From the NCBI RefSeq assembly GCF_001542405.1, contig NZ_LNCD01000123.1, positions 312,501-376,500 on the forward strand: a stretch of 64,000 nucleotides of DNA, written 5' to 3'. The first letter of the stretch is position 1; every line of letters starts with the position of its first letter. Source of the DNA: Rhizobium altiplani. GTDB lineage: Bacteria > Pseudomonadota > Alphaproteobacteria > Rhizobiales > Rhizobiaceae. The notes below the pieces were generated by a model, which did no database searches, was not told where the DNA came from, and saw nothing but the letters and a program-made list of their open reading frames with translations. Made by a program: the position numbers and the translations under genes. Below, one piece after another: positions 63,863-64,000 of the stretch.

Positions 63863-63891
63863 ACGAACACAAGCAAATCAGGATTTGAACA

Positions 63892-64000
63892 ATGGCCACA
63901 GAAATCCGCGTTCCAACTCTCGGTGAATCCGTCAGCGAGGCAACCGTCGGTACCTGGTTCAAGAAGGTCGGCGATGCCATCAAGGCTGACGAGCCGATTC
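63892..64000 (+). CDS. sucB: 2-oxoglutarate dehydrogenase E2 (dihydrolipoyllysine succinyltransferase), partial
   Basis: Only the first 36 residues are inside the window: [20 protein letters not shown] followed by [16 protein letters not shown], the beginning of the lipoyl domain, with the modified Lys still beyond the edge. Together with sucA upstream this supports E2 of the 2-oxoglutarate dehydrogenase complex. The gene continues past the right edge. Confidence 0.93.
   Translation, partial: MATEIRVPTLGESVSEATVGTWFKKVGDAIKADEPI

Overview
The window is a gene-dense, GC-rich chromosomal segment of an alphaproteobacterium, most likely Rhizobiaceae (Rhizobium/Agrobacterium/Sinorhizobium group). 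The evidence is the gene content and order: a ccmABC cluster divergent from acnA, an mdh-sucCDA-(YciI)-sucB operon, sdhCDAB, an Omp19-type lipoprotein, an IalB-family protein, DUF2794, a hemC-hemD-(Mic60-like)-hemY operon, and alphaproteobacterial intergenic palindromes. It reads as core chromosome. I see no rRNA, tRNA, CRISPR array, prophage or intact insertion sequence.

Layout. 1-7.8 kb: cytochrome c maturation (ccmC partial, ccmB, ccmA), aconitase, a secreted DUF1223 protein, a DUF2794 protein, an acetyltransferase and a Bax-inhibitor-1-type membrane protein. 8-16.7 kb: an FtsX-type ABC exporter pair divergent from a TesA-like esterase, then an RNA 2',3'-cyclic phosphodiesterase, a low-molecular-weight tyrosine phosphatase, a pterin dehydratase, a DUF1232 protein, an ECF sigma factor with no anti-sigma partner, an IalB-family protein and rlmN. 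16.8-24.9 kb: an uptake ABC transporter, two LysE-type exporters, a short-chain dehydrogenase, argG and a Bcr/CflA-type efflux pump. 25-34.8 kb: an M3 peptidase, an FbpABC-like uptake system behind a candidate Pho box, phoD and typA.

35.4-38.3 kb is the only accessory-looking stretch. It holds a frameshifted gene pair, a fragment that looks like a metallo-beta-lactamase-fold lactonase, a LysR regulator, a small HTH protein and the C-terminal piece of a membrane acyltransferase. I read it as a decayed insertion or rearrangement scar. 38.4-51.4 kb: ppa, DUF167/YggT, an MFS transporter, a RidA-like protein, the long hem operon on the minus strand, and the divergent tsaD-gpsA-YciI-EVE-methyltransferase operon. 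51.7-64 kb: the TCA-cycle block sdhCDAB, an Omp19-like lipoprotein, zapE, then mdh-sucCD-sucA-YciI-sucB, with sucB cut by the right edge.

Together the window encodes much of the oxidative TCA cycle (aconitase, 2-oxoglutarate dehydrogenase, succinyl-CoA synthetase, succinate dehydrogenase, malate dehydrogenase), plus heme synthesis and heme export, which supply the respiratory chain. The points most worth a second look are the candidate PhoB-controlled transporter/PhoD block, a perfect terminator for ppa inside the coding sequence of the convergent DUF167 gene, the pseudogene cluster, several strong intergenic hairpins, and a 16-bp palindrome upstream of mdh.
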